A stretch of 64,000 nt of DNA from Ursus arctos (lineage: Eukaryota > Chordata > Mammalia > Carnivora > Ursidae). The DNA is taken from NCBI RefSeq assembly GCF_023065955.2, contig NW_026622886.1:15138001-15202000 (forward strand), given 5' to 3'. The notes beneath the pieces are model-generated. The model was not told where the DNA came from, did no database searches, and was given only the letters and a program-made list of their open reading frames with translations. Positions within the stretch are counted from its first letter, which is position 1; every line of letters starts with the position of its first letter. The translations under genes and the position numbers were made by a program. Shown in pieces: positions 1 to 11,639 of this stretch.

Positions 1-304
1 TCATTCCTTTTTCTTTTCTTTCCTTTTCTTTTCTTCTTTTTTTTCTTTTTTAAACATAATAGCACCTTCAAATTCAATTTCCAAATCTTGCTTTCCATTG
101 AAATTCTGATTTTACTTTTCTTTTTATGTCATTTGATCTTGGTCTTGCTAATGCCACAGGCTCCCCCTGTGCTTATTAGACTAATAATTTAATTTTAGTA
201 TATGTTGTTAGCTTTGGTGTCCCATCATGGTCTTCCTTTTTTCTACCAAGAGATTGGCATATGCCTTTAGCTTGTCAGGAAAAAGTAAATTCATGCCCAG
301 AGAC

Positions 305-983
305 TTCTTTTTTATGTTCAATTAGCCAACATATAGTACATAATTAGTTTTTGACGTAGTGTTCAATGATTCATTAGTTGCGTATAACACCCAGTGCTCA
401 TCACCACACCTGCCCTCCTTAATACCCATCACCCAGTTACCCCATCCCCCCTCCCTTCTGTAACCCTGTTTGTTTCCCAGAGTCCAGAGTCTTTCATGTT
501 TTGTCTCGCTTTCTGATTTCTTCCCATTCAGTTTTCCCTCTTCCTCTATGGTTCTCTGCACTATTCCTTATATTCCACATATGACTGAAACCGTATGATA
601 ATTGTCTTTCTCTACTTTAATTATTTCACTTAGCATAATACCCTCCAGTTCCAGCCATGTTGATGCAAATGGTAGATATTCATCCTTTTTGATGGCTGAA
701 TAACATCCCATTGTGTATATGAACCATATCTTCTTTATCCATTCATCTGTTGAAGGACATTTCGGCTCCTTCCACAGTTTGGCTATTGTGGACATTGCTG
801 CTATGAATATTGGGGTGTATGTGCTCCTTTTTTCACTACATCTGCACCTTTGGGGTAAATACTTAGTAGTGCAATTTCTGCATCGCAGGGTAGCTCTATT
901 TTTAACGTCTTGAGGAACATCCATACTGTTTTCCAGAGTGGCTGTACCAGCTTGCATTCCCACCAACAGTGAGAAAGGGGAAC
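305..983 (-). mobile_element. LINE-1 3' end (3'UTR and C-terminal ORF2), antisense
   Basis: Reading the minus strand gives a degraded ORF2 C-terminus with recognisable L1 wording (PKCPSTDEWIKKIWFIYTMG, then CYSAIKKDEYLPFA and LEGIMLSEI). After it comes the carnivore L1 3'UTR, whose rc contains the 'cccagtgctcatcacc' and 'cccatcacccagttacccc' blocks. The element is 5' truncated near 983. Frameshifts and stops make it non-functional. Confidence 0.85.
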
Positions 984-2069
984 CCTGAGTTTTTTTGACC
1001 TGACTTCCATGTCCACTGCAGTCACCATTAGCCAGTTTTTAATTATTCACATATACACACATCTACAGAAATAAACTGAGGAATAATCACCAATATAATA
1101 CTTTTGACTAATTAACTCCATCTTTTGCAGTTTTCTTGGGACTGAGCCTATACATTATAACTGCTCTTGGAAATACAGTTCAGTGATGAATTTATCCTAT
1201 CAATGCCATGCTTTTTCTTGGTGGAGTTACTGCTTTTCATATTCTTTTCTATTAGTGAACTATTGAAGACCATACTATCTAGGTGGGGGAATTTGGCAAT
1301 AAGTTTGCTTTTATATTACCAGTGATAGTATTTAACTCTGTGACTATTAGTCCCATGTTCTTAGTTTTTGATAGTTTTACCCTTTTAATTTTTAAAATTC
1401 AGCCTCAGGCACATAATACAGATTTTTTAAAGGAATCCATTTATAGTATCTGAGCTCTAAGAATAACTTCTTAGTAATTTCACAGAGATTCTTACTGAAT
1501 TTTTAAATATTTTTTTATCATAAAGCTAAAGCTGAGTTCAGTTATCATTTATATAGCTAAACTTTCCATGAGTAGCTGGGAAAATAAATGTCTCTGTGTC
1601 CATAAATCTTGAAATTGTAAGTTGTTGAAAAAATGTTTATTATAGATTCATGAACAGGAGTAGCGGCTGGTTTTCTCCCCCCAATTAAAAACGACCTTCG
1701 GAAAGGAAATCAGGCATTTTTGGATAATATGATTCTATGATTCTGTTGCATACGTGAATGAGACTCAGGTCACTGTTCCAGAGACAATCAGAACAGCTCA
1801 GAGATTCTAAGTGTTATGGAAGAAAAGTAAATTCTTTCACAAAACCATTTGGGAGTTCTAAAATTATTCTCTTCAATAAATTATGTGATTTTATATAGAG
1901 ATATTATTTTCTGGTATGAATACAGTTATAATTCTTAGTGTCTAAACTTCACTCTAATAGTTCTTCCTTTCATGGTTTGGGGGAGAAAAGCACATTTTGC
2001 TCATATCAGGTTTATATAATACATTAGATTCCTTTAACACCCAGTTATGCCAGTCTACACTCTGTTTCT
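984..2069. other. AT-rich sequence without a recognised element
   Basis: I see no convincing repeat family, exon or RNA gene here. It is ordinary AT-rich intronic or intergenic DNA. Confidence 0.5.
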
Positions 2070-2228
2070 ATGACTTTGGCTTTTTTAGATTCCGCATGTA
2101 AGTGAGATCATACAGTGTTTGTCTTTCTCTGTCCAATTTCACTTAGCATAACGCTCTCAAGATTCACCCATGTTGTTGGAAATGGCAGAATTTTCTTTTT
2201 TATGGCTAAATAATATTCCATGATATAT

Positions 2229-2572
2229 ATTTATTTAAATTAACTAAACAAGGAGGCCATTAGACTGCGATAGCTCTAAAGCCATGGCAACCTTTGTAAG
2301 CAAACCAAAATCTAAGCCTATAAATGCCTCAAGGTTATGAAATTGATACCTAAGGACAACCAATGACTAATAGCAAACTAGACTTTAAGCTATAGCTAAT
2401 CAATAATTCCCTTATTTTCTTCTGCTCTTCTCTATAAAAGTCTCCCCAAGTTTTGTAAGTGGAGCACTTTTTAACAACTTCTGGTTTGGTGCTTGCTGGT
2501 TAGAATTGATTTTTGCCCAAATAAACTCTTAAAATGTTTAAAATGTGTCAGTTTATCTTTTAACTCTATCTC
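2229..2572 (+). mobile_element. Solitary retroviral-type LTR nested in the L1
   Basis: The block has LTR architecture: a TATAAAAG box at about 2435, then a T-rich stretch, an AATAAA signal at about 2520, and an end near the 'tttatcttttaac' motif. The flanking L1 resumes with a matching 'tatatat' context on both sides. It looks like a class I (gammaretrovirus-like) solo LTR. I cannot name the subfamily and no internal viral sequence is present. Confidence 0.5.
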
Positions 2573-2593
2573 TTGCTATATATCTCACATTTT

Positions 2594-2774
2594 CTTTTTT
2601 TTAAAGATTGATTTATCTATTTGGGAGGGCAGGAAGGGCAGAGGGAGAGGGAGAGAGAATCCCAAACAGATTCTCTGCAGGGCGTGGAGCCCCAGGCGAG
2701 GCTCAATCTCACAGCCCTGAGTTCATGACCTGAGTCAAAATCAAGAGTCAGACAGTTAACCAACTGAGCCACAG
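2594..2774 (-). mobile_element. SINEC (tRNA-Lys CAN-SINE), degraded
   Basis: On the minus strand it runs from a decayed tRNA-like head (rc of 'gttaaccaactgagccac') through a CT-rich tract to a TTTAAAGATT-type tail signal. It lies in the 2.0-4.9 kb antisense L1 and shows considerable divergence and loss of the first bases. Confidence 0.8.
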
Positions 2775-4130
2775 CTACTGAATTGTAGGAGTTTTTTTGT
2801 ATATTTTGGATATTAACCTTTTATCAGTTGTATGGTTTGAAAATATTTTCTTCTATTCCATAGGTTGCCTTTTCATTTTTCCGATTGCTCCTTTTATGTA
2901 TTTTAGAAGAGTTTGTGAAGGATTGGTATTAAGTCTTCTTTAAATGTTTGGTAGAATTCACCATGAAAGCCATCTGGAACTGGCCTTATACTTATGGGAA
3001 TTTTGAAAATTACTAATTATATCTCTTTACTATAGATCTACTCACATTTTCTATTTCTTCTTTAATCAGTTAGGGTAGTTAGAATCTTTCTACGGATTTG
3101 TCCATTTCATCTAGGTTATCTAATTTGTTGTAATAGAGTTCTTATATTATTCTTATATAATCTTATTTATTTCTGTGAGGTTGATACTGCTCTTTTCTCT
3201 TTCAGTCCTGATTTTGGTAATTTGAGTCCTTTTTTATGTTGGTCAGTCTAGCTAAAGTATTGTCAATTTTGTTGATCTTCCCTAAGTTCTAGCTTTTGGT
3301 TTTATTGATTTTCTCTATTGTTTTTCTATTCTCTATTTTCATTTCATCTAGTCTTTGTTATCTCATTACTTCTGCCTGCTTTGGGTTTACTTTTTTTTTC
3401 TGGTTTCTGTATTTTGAAGATTATGTTATTGATTTGAGATCTTTCTTTTTTTTGTTACAAGTTTACAACTATGAATTTCCTTCTAAGAACTACTTTAGCT
3501 GCATTTTGGGATGTTGTGAGTTTTTTTCTCACTTATCTGAAACTATTTCCTAATTTCCCTTGTGATTTATTCTTTGGCTCACTTGTTATTTAGGAATGTG
3601 TTTTTTAACTCCCATATATCTGTGAGTTTTCCAATTTCCTTCCTTTATTGATTTCTAATTTCATTCTTTCATGGTCCAAGAACATACTTTGTATCATTTC
3701 AGTCCTTTCAAATTTATGGAGACTATTTTATGGTCTAACATAAAGTCTATCCTGGAAAGTGTCCCATGAGTACTTGAGAAGAATGTGTTTGGTAGAAAGT
3801 TCTATAGATGTTTGTTAGATCTAGTTGGTTTATGGTGCTGTTCAAGTCTTTTATTTGCTTGTTGATCTTCTGCACAATTCTTCTATGCATTATTGAAAGT
3901 GGAGTATTGAATTCTCCAACTATTATTATTGAACTGTTTATTTCTCCCTTCAATTCCATCAGTGTTTACTTCATGTGTTTTGGGCTTTGTTGTTAGGTGT
4001 ATATATGTTTATATATGTTGTGTCTTCCTGATAGATTGACCATTTTATCTTTACAAATGTATAAAAGTTCCTTTTAAAAAATCTCCAGTAACAATTTCTG
4101 TCTGAAAGTTTCTTTTGTTCAATATTAGTA

Positions 4131-4448
4131 CAGTTGACCCTTGAACAACATGGGTTTGAACTGCATGGTTTCACTTATACATGGATTTTTTTTTTGCAAT
4201 ACAATACTGTAAATGTATTTTCTTTGTGATTTTTTTTAACATTTTCACTAGCTTGCTTTGTTGTAAGAATACAGTGTATGATACATATAACATACAAAAT
4301 ATGTGTTAATTGACTATATTACTAGTAAGACTTTTGGTCAAGAGTAGATGATTAGTAGTTAAATTTTGGGTAAGTCAAAATTACATGCAGATTTTTGATT
4401 GCATAAGGGGTCAGTTTCCCTAACCCCCATATTGTTCAGGGTCAACTG
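4131..4448. mobile_element. MER2-type (Tigger/TcMar) DNA transposon with TA target duplication
   Basis: The 318-bp block starts CAGTTGACCCTTGAACAAC and ends with the near-perfect inverted copy (ATTGTTCAGGGTCAACTG). It is flanked by TA on both sides (4129-4130 and 4449-4450). Removing it rejoins the surrounding antisense L1 ('aatattag-ta-tagcc'). Length, termini and TA duplication fit the non-autonomous MER2 family. It has no coding capacity. Confidence 0.88.
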
Positions 4449-4870
4449 TATAGCCATTTTTGCTTACTGTTTGCATGGTGTATCTTTTTCCAACTTTTTA
4501 CTTTAAACCTGTTAGTGTCCTTGAATATAAAGTATGTCTCTTGTAGATAGTATATAATTGGATTATTTTTTAAAAAATCTATTCTGCTAATATCTGCCTT
4601 TTGTTTGGAGTACTAAATCCATTTACATTTAATGCAATTACCAATAAAGTAGTACTTATGTCTGCCATTTTACTATTTGTTTTCTATATGTCACATCTTT
4701 TTTGTTTTTCTTTTCCTCATTTACTGCCTTCCTTTGTGTTAAATAGATATTTTCAGTTTACCATTTTAATTCCCTTCATGTTTTTTATTCTTTTCTTTTT
4801 GGTTATTTTGGAGGTATTCTATGATTACAATTAACCTTACAATTCTATAATTACAATTAATTAAATTAGC

Positions 4871-7393
4871 CTTTTCCAGAGAGGCTGCTGAACATGTTCA
4901 ATCTTAGGAATTCTCTTTGGATGTGAGGATGTTTGTACGGGTTTGAACCCATTCAGCTCCCCTCTCCTCTCTGCCAATGGCTTCTAGGCTGCTGGCTTTA
5001 AGATTTACTATTATTATGAGACTGCTAGTTTTTTCACTCTAGAACTGGGGAAAGCGAAATAGGAATGGAATAAGTTAAAATGTCACAATGCTCATTGTAC
5101 AAAGATTCTATTCATTTTCTGGAATAAATTCCAGATTTATTTGCAGCATAGATTGTTGTAAGTTTTTAATTTCCCGAGTTCTGAAAAAGTTGATTTTGAT
5201 AATTTTTTTTGTGAGTATTTTTATTGCTTTTATGGAGGAGTGGATTTTTGGAGATTGTTACTTCTTCTAGAAGTGCTTCTTCACTGGCCTTTAAAAGAGG
5301 TGGGGAGTAAGTCATGCTCAAATTCAGTGTTAAGATGAATTAATAAGCAGATGAACTTAGAAAAGAGTACTGGCATAGAGTTGACTGGAAGGTGCAATAA
5401 GTAGATGAAATTGGTGAGTTGAAGCCTAAACTGAGAGTTTTGTTTTGAATAAAAGGCATTTGGAAGGTACTTAGTTTTTGGACCATGAATAATGCGAGGG
5501 TAATGATGTTTGAAGATTATTCTAATGGTTGTGCGTAGAATGAAATGAAGCTGTACCAAAAGGGAAATGAGTTCAGAGACAGTGGCAATAATATACATTG
5601 TGTGGTGTTGAGGCCTGGTTTAACATGGCAGCTGTGGACATAGAACTGCAAGGGTGACTCATGAGACTTGGTGATATGGATGGGTCTGAGGAGTAAGGGA
5701 GTAGAGGAGCTTCAAAAGATATAAATGTTGCCACTCTGCTTTGCAGAGATCCTGGTAGAGTAATAGCAATGAGGATGGTTGAAAAGCAGACAAATGGCAA
5801 ATTTTTATTTTGACATCTTATAGATCCCATCATTTAACTAACAATCTTCTTGCAGAACCATGATCATAAAGATTACATGAATATGTATTGGTTATTAAAG
5901 CCAGGGTTTTAGGCTATCAAAGCTAAATATCATCAAGAGGCCTCTTAAATCACATTAATTTTGAAAAAGAAGAAGGAAAGGTTTTTTTGGTTTTGTTTTG
6001 TTTTTTAGGTCTAAAGATATATTCCAGAATGTTTATTATGTTAACTTACTTTTCTAACATGTAATTCTCTGGGAGAGCAGATGTAAGAATTCTAAGGTTT
6101 TGTATTAATGGAGTTTAATTATGGTGTGTAGAAATGATAGTTTCACAGCTTTGAATGTGTATTAATAGTGCATCTTTTATAAATAAGAGAGTCCTGGGTT
6201 CAAGCACTGCTTGTACTTAGAACACAAAGCTTTTTTGTCTGTATGTGGCTCATCATTATCTTCCAAATGATTTCCCTCCCTTTTTTTCCCATAGTCCTTG
6301 AGGAGAGAAAGCAATAAATGAAAAATGAGATGATTATTAATGAAATGATCACTTTATATAATTGAGAAATATTAGTTCCTATCTGGGATCAAAGTCAGCT
6401 TTCTGGACTCTTTCCTAACCTATTTCTCATTCAGTTGTTCACTTCTGTATATACTTCTAACAAGGCTGAACCTAGAGATAGCCCTACATATTTCCATTTT
6501 GCTGTTGTACCATAGTCGTCTTCAGTATTTTAAATAATTGTATTATTTATCAATATTTGTGCTCTTCTAGATTTTTTAAAGCATTAAGTCACAGCTTTGT
6601 GTCATTTACCTTCATTTGGAAGCTAAAATAACAAATATAAATTATGATGTTACCTTTATTTGGAAGTTAAAATAACAAATTATGATGTTATTTTACTTGT
6701 CTCTGTGAGTAGAGAGGTAAATGATTGCAAAAGCATTTTCTTATTATTAAAGTTTCTGTTAAAATAGCACAGTGTGGAAAAGCTTTGGGAAGCCATTCAA
6801 GTTGTTCACCCTATTCTTAAGACTTTATTTTTCTTAACATTGGTTATTTATGTTATTTATTTATTCATTCTTTTTTAAAATTGATTCAATCATTTAATAT
6901 AATTTAAAAATCTTTTGAGAATCTACTCTGTGCAAGAGTTTTGCTGTGTTGAGTTCCATGAAACATACAAAAAAAGCACTATTTGGAACCACTTGCTCTC
7001 TGGGAAGAAAGAATTTAGAAGTAGCTAAGAACATAAATACCAAGTATGCATATAGAATCTGAAAATCTAGTGTATCATGAGATACTCAATTATCTATACC
7101 AAGTATTACTGTTGTTTTTAGATTCAGAGAAGAAAGAAAGCCATAGAGGCAGGAGTAGTCTTGAAATTCTTCATGGACTAAGTAGAATTTTATGATTGGT
7201 TGTGAAAGAAAATAATTTCTGTGGGTCTAGAAGAGCTCCCTGGTCCTTGGAAGGAATGGCAATAACATAAGCAAAAAGGCAGAAGCAGGAATGTAACATT
7301 CAGAATAAGAGCTACTACATACATCAGCCTTTAGGGAGCAGAGGGTTTGTGCTGAAAGGTATTTTTTGGGAGGCATTGGAAGCTTTAAAAAAT
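4871..7393. other. Mostly unassigned AT-rich sequence
   Basis: No exon is visible. A G-rich stretch at 5281-5830 (open on the minus strand in two overlapping short frames) resembles a very old LINE relic, but I cannot place it. A local tandem duplication at 6608-6690 is listed separately. Confidence 0.4.
6608..6690. repeat. Imperfect two-copy tandem duplication (about 44 and 39 bp)
   Basis: The unit beginning 'acctt(c/t)atttggaag' and ending 'aattatgatgtt' occurs twice back to back. The two copies differ by a 5-bp gap and two transitions. No known repeat is involved. Confidence 0.8.
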
Positions 7394-7405
7394 AGAATAA
7401 TTCTT

Positions 7406-7634
7406 GGGGCTCCTGGGTGGTATAGTCGGTTAAATGTCCAGCTCTTGGTTTTGACTCAGGTCCTGATCTCAGGGACATGATATCAGGGTCATGATCTCAG
7501 GGTCCTGAGATTAAGCCTCATGTCAGGCTCTGCACTCAGCAGGAGTCTGCTTGAAATTCTCTCTCTCTCTCTCCCTCCCTCTCCCTCTCATGCTCTCTCT
7601 CTCTCTAAAAGTAAATAAATAAATCTTTAAAAAA
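7406..7634 (+). mobile_element. SINEC (CAN-SINE) with 12-bp target duplication
   Basis: It starts GGGGCTCCTGGGTGG, carries the tRNA-Lys-like head, a (CT)n tract, then AAATAAATAAATCTTT and an A tail. AGAATAATTCTT is present on both sides (7394-7405 and 7635-7646). Part of the body is duplicated locally ('gatctcaggg' repeated). Confidence 0.92.
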
Positions 7635-7646
7635 AGAATAATTCTT

Positions 7647-8380
7647 ATAAAATTCATATTTTTATTCAACAAATGTTTATTGGATGATTACTATTGTCTT
7701 CTAATAATACTATGATCTGGGGCTATAATACCTACTTTTTAGGAATGATTTGAAGCTATAGATCTCAACCTGGATCACTGTATTGAGGCACTATAAAGGG
7801 CTTGCAATATCATACAGACACCAAGCCTTGTTTGTAGATTACATAAATAACAGATCTTAATATCCGTATCCATATTTATTATTATCAGATGTGCAGCATA
7901 TCAAATGTTTTGCTATGATTTTAATAAAATGGAAATTTATTGCTGCATTTATTAATATATTTTTTTTTCAAACAACAGATCCTAAAAGAATAACTTATCT
8001 ATTGGACTTGGGCAGAGAATAAGGGTTCCTTTTTGTTTTTGCTTTATATTTTCAGGTGGGGAGACTGATTAGTTTAACTGGGCTTTTATCTACTCCTACT
8101 TACTCCTCAGGGGAGTTAATTGATTTGTAAATTTGGGAGCAGAAACCCGAGCATGTGTCACTAATTCTTTTTGTGATCTTGCCTGCAGAGAGGATGTGCA
8201 GTTAAACTTAGTAAAGAATCTGCTCAGGCTTGGGAGACCTGATGCTAGTCTAACTAATTTTGGAATATAGTAATAGCAAGCCTATATTGCCATGCACCTA
8301 ACCACATTTACTAGTATCTGCTACGTCACTAACCTGGTTGATATTTTAATCCATTTGCGTGAGTCCTTTGTTTTATTCAC
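7647..8380. other. Unassigned AT-rich sequence
   Basis: No repeat family or exon is recognised. There is an L2-like word ('caacaaatgtttattggatgattact') at 7666-7691 but no supporting length. Confidence 0.4.
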
Positions 8381-8581
8381 GGGTTGGCTAACTGTGGTCT
8401 TTGGGCCAAATTTGACCCACTCACTGTAGGCCAAATCTGGACAAACTCTTCCAATTACATATTGTGTGTGTGTTATTGCTACAACAGTAGCACTGAATAG
8501 TTCTAACAGAGCTCATATGGCCTGAAAAGCCTAAAATATTTACTCTTTGGCCCTTTACAGAAAAGATTTGTCATCCTTGGG
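8381..8581. mobile_element. hAT-Charlie-type DNA transposon relic
   Basis: It opens with 'ggttggctaactgtggtc...gggccaaat' and closes with 'aaagcctaaaatatttactc...ggccctttacagaaaagattt', the familiar word order of a mammalian hAT non-autonomous element. The terminal repeats are decayed and the middle is shortened. Confidence 0.6.
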
Positions 8582-9804
8582 ACTCTTATCTATAATTTGG
8601 TCAGGGAATGAGGAAGTCATTTATTGTACTCCCTAAATTACTTAATTAATCCTATTATCATAGAGGGGTTTGTAAAAATTTTTACTTTGAAAAACATGTA
8701 TTGTTATTCAAAATGGTAAAAACCCTTTGCTTTCTGTAGAAAGGTAGTGGAGTCAGGGATGGGAGTCTGGGGGCTATTCAAGTAAAGTCTCCAAGCCTAG
8801 TTACCGTAGTTACCCAGGGCCCCTTACCATTACCAGAACAACCAACAGAAAACACATGGCTGTGCAACTTCATCATCAAATACAGCATTTTGTTCTTAGG
8901 AATCTGGTGATGTCCTTTGTCTTCCTATTATTTAAGTCTCAGTTATTTTTCTCACAGCTTGACGTGGTTTGTCTCTTAGTTGTGAACCCATTTATTTATT
9001 TAAGCTTGATTATTCAGTTTTTTAGTTCATTTATTCAGTGTTTACCCATTTTTCTAATAATCTGTTTTCTGTCTCTTTCAAAAAAATGAGGCTTTGAACT
9101 CTTCACATTGTAAAGAAAATCTTTTATATAAATAATTTTGGTTTCTTTATTTTTCTTTTCTTCTCTTTTTTGACTGTAAGTAACGCTTCGTGGACAATAT
9201 ACTCCTTAGTCTTTTAGCTTCAAGGTTGCTTCGTATGATACACTTTTCTCTTTGTTCATCTTGTTCTGGTGAAATACATTCCATTTCTTTTGACTTCTTA
9301 TGTAGATTATCTAGGTCTTTTATTGAGGCTTCGTACCAAGCTCGTCCCTATTTAGTTTTGCTTGGCATTTGGTGTGTTTTCAGTTGCCTTTGTTGATTTA
9401 TTAAGGAGATTATTCTTGAGATTTCACCATCTTCAATTTCACCTGGGATATGCAAATTTCTACATAATAGCACCAGAAATAAAAATTAAAGTTCATTTAT
9501 ATTTGAAGTGGTATCATCACCTTTCTCAGGTGGTATTTAGACTCACAGAACTTTTTTTTTTATTCTGAAAATAGCATGTGTATATAGTTTTTAAAAAATC
9601 AAGCAAAACAAAAGAGAATGTGGTCTCCTTCCCTAGTGTTGATCACCAACTTTTAGATCATTCCTTTCAGAAATATTCCACACAAATATAATATATGTGT
9701 ACATATTTTCTTTTTGCATAATGTGAACATACATTATATATTATTTTTCCTTTGTTTTAGCTCAAAATATCAGTACCTACACATTTATCTCATTTTTTGA
9801 ATGA
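8582..9804. other. Unassigned AT-rich sequence, possibly old LINE debris
   Basis: Low-complexity T-rich stretches occur around 9130-9180 and 9550-9560. The piece at 9545-9770 has the feel of an antisense L1M 3'UTR but is not decisive. No exon is seen. Confidence 0.35.
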
Positions 9805-10045
9805 CTAGTAATAGTGGCTACATTTACTGAGCATTTAGGCACTATACAAAGGCACTATACTTAGGCACTATATTAAGTACTTTATAATATAAATTCATTT
9901 CAGTTTATTTCAAATTTATTTCACTAATTTTATCATTTCATTCATAGTCACCAACAACACTTTTAAGTAGTTACCATTAGTATTCTAATCTTTGCCAAGA
10001 CAACTTCGCTGAAAATGATAGAGTTGGGATTTTGTTTCCACACTC
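9805..10045 (-). mobile_element. MIR SINE, antisense
   Basis: The antisense MIR order is recognisable: 'tactgagcatttaggcactatac', 'taagtactttataat', a degraded 'ccattttacag' region, then 'gagttgggatttt'. It is highly diverged, with a local repetition of 'aggcactata'. Confidence 0.6.
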
Positions 10046-10065
10046 TTTACTTTTCCAGTGTTTTT

Positions 10066-10256
10066 CAAGTATATTTCACCACCTAATTGCATCAATATGA
10101 CCAGGGAAGCTTATAAAACATACATTTCCAGCTCACTGTCAGAGATTCTGATTTAGTAAAAATTTGGGGGAGAGTAACAAGTCTGAATTATTAACAAATG
10201 GTCCATGTGGATTTTATGTAGTCTAAGATCTGTGGACCTCCACATTATACTACATT
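10066..10256. mobile_element. hAT-type MER relic (MER3/MER33-like)
   Basis: It carries 'cagtgtttttcaag', 'gaccagggaagcttataaaac', 'agagattctgatttagta' and 'ctgtggacctccaca', the typical words of short mammalian hAT elements. The assignment to a subfamily is not certain. Confidence 0.5.
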
Positions 10257-10299
10257 GCCTCCTTGTACGAATGATATTAAATAGTCTCTTAATGATAAT

Positions 10300-10500
10300 C
10301 TAAAAAGAATTTCCAGTACTTTCATATTCTAAACAATGCTTCAATATACACATCCTTATATGTACATTTTTCTTTGTATTCATGGGTTTAATTAGGAAAG
10401 ATTTCTAGAGGTAGAATTCCTGGGTCAAAGAGCATGTCCGTTTAAAATTTTGATACACTTTTGGGAATTTTATCAAGAACAGAGATAATCCTCTTTTCCT
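10300..10500 (-). mobile_element. Old LINE-1 3' fragment, antisense (tentative)
   Basis: The order 'ctagaggtagaattcctgggtcaaagagcatg' followed by a gap-prone AT region matches antisense old L1 copies. It is short and diverged. Confidence 0.4.
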
Positions 10501-10624
10501 CTCTGGTCTCTAGTTAAGCAGTGGTTATTTTCCAAGGAGTACAAATTTAAGAACACTAAAAAAGATTAATTAGAAGGTTATTTTTTTTTTCAAGCAGTTC
10601 CTTTTATTTATTCTTTTTAACCCT

Positions 10625-11074
10625 TGTATTATTTTGTTAGGGCTGCCATAACAAAGTACCACAAATTGAATGGCTTAAATAACAGAAATCCATTTTCTTG
10701 CAGTTCTAGAGGCTAGAAGTCCAAAATCAAGATTATCAGGAGGGTTGGTTCCTTCTTAGTGCTGTGAGAGATAATCTGTTCCATGCCATTCCACTTCTTC
10801 CTAGTAGTTCAATGGCAGTCTTCAGCACTCCTTGGCTTATGGCAGCATAGCTCCATTCTTCACATGGTGTCCTCCCTGTGCATGTGCCTGTCTCTAAATT
10901 TCCCTTCTTGATAGGGCCACCAGTTACTGAATTAGGGGCTCACCCTAGTGACTTCATCTTAATTTATCTGATTACATCTGTACCACCTTATTTCTAGGTA
11001 TGATCACATTCTGAGGTAGTGGCGGTTAGGACTTTGACCCATGAATTTTGGGGAGCTATAACTCAACCAATAGT
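10625..11074 (-). mobile_element. MLT1-type LTR (ERVL-MaLR), antisense
   Basis: The antisense order is clear: 'ttagggctgccataacaaag', 'cagttctagaggctagaag', 'ctgttcc', 'cacatggtgtcctc', 'agggccaccagttactgaat', 'cacattctgaggta', 'gaattttggggagc'. It is a near full-length solo LTR of about 450 bp with moderate divergence and no internal region. Confidence 0.85.
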
Positions 11075-11639
11075 AGACCCAAAGTGATTGCTGATAGTGC
11101 CCACACTGGTTTCTCAAGACTTTCCTATTGACATTTCTGCTGTAGTTTCAAATCTTAACTGGCACCTCCAACTTTGAAGTGACTGATAAGAGAAGCTCAA
11201 CTAGGAATCAAGATCCATGGACATTAATTTGTAACACTTTCTAAAGGGAAACAATATCCTGACAACCATTTACAACTTAAATGATCACTACTCATTACAA
11301 CTTTTTTCATTCATGAGAGAGGCTTCAGAAGAGGCAAGCTTCCCTCTACATCACCCTTCCGCACACACATTTCATTATTTGATACAAGGATTAAAAATAG
11401 CAATGCACATAATTTTTTAGAAAGTATGAGTGATGATTATGTAATTCATATAAATACTGCCTTACAGTACCATGATGCTTTAGGAATAATAATGGTGGTT
11501 GATCAATCCCTTCTGTTCCCAGGCAAAGGAAGAAAAATTTTAATATGGCAAAAGTCCAAAAACTGATGCTATCTAAAGATCTGCTTTCTAAAGATCTCTT
11601 GTAACAGTTGACAATAGGCTGTAAAGAGAGGTTTGATAC

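Larger units (their letters stand above)
2070..4870 (-). mobile_element. Old LINE-1 (L1M-type), antisense, interrupted by three later insertions
   Basis: The minus strand carries pieces of an old L1 in collinear order. The ORF2 3' region is at about 2070-2228. Reverse-transcriptase-region sequence starts at about 2783. Endonuclease-region sequence follows, where a broken frame at 3747-3959 reads IIIVGEFNTPLS, then LDLTNIYRTF. The near-start part of ORF2 reaches about 4870. An LTR, a SINE and a MER2 element lie inside. A large internal part between the first two pieces is missing. It is entirely decayed. Confidence 0.75.

Noticed and set aside
5281..5833. Two overlapping minus-strand open frames (105 and 86 codons)
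   Set aside because: No recognisable domain; Ser/Thr/Leu composition of antisense G-rich repeat-like DNA; no splice signals in support.
7406..7634. tRNA-like sequence as a possible tRNA gene (also at 14915, 19943, 24711 and 32021)
   Set aside because: These are tRNA-Lys-derived SINEs with CT tracts and A-rich tails; no intact tRNA cloverleaf is expected.
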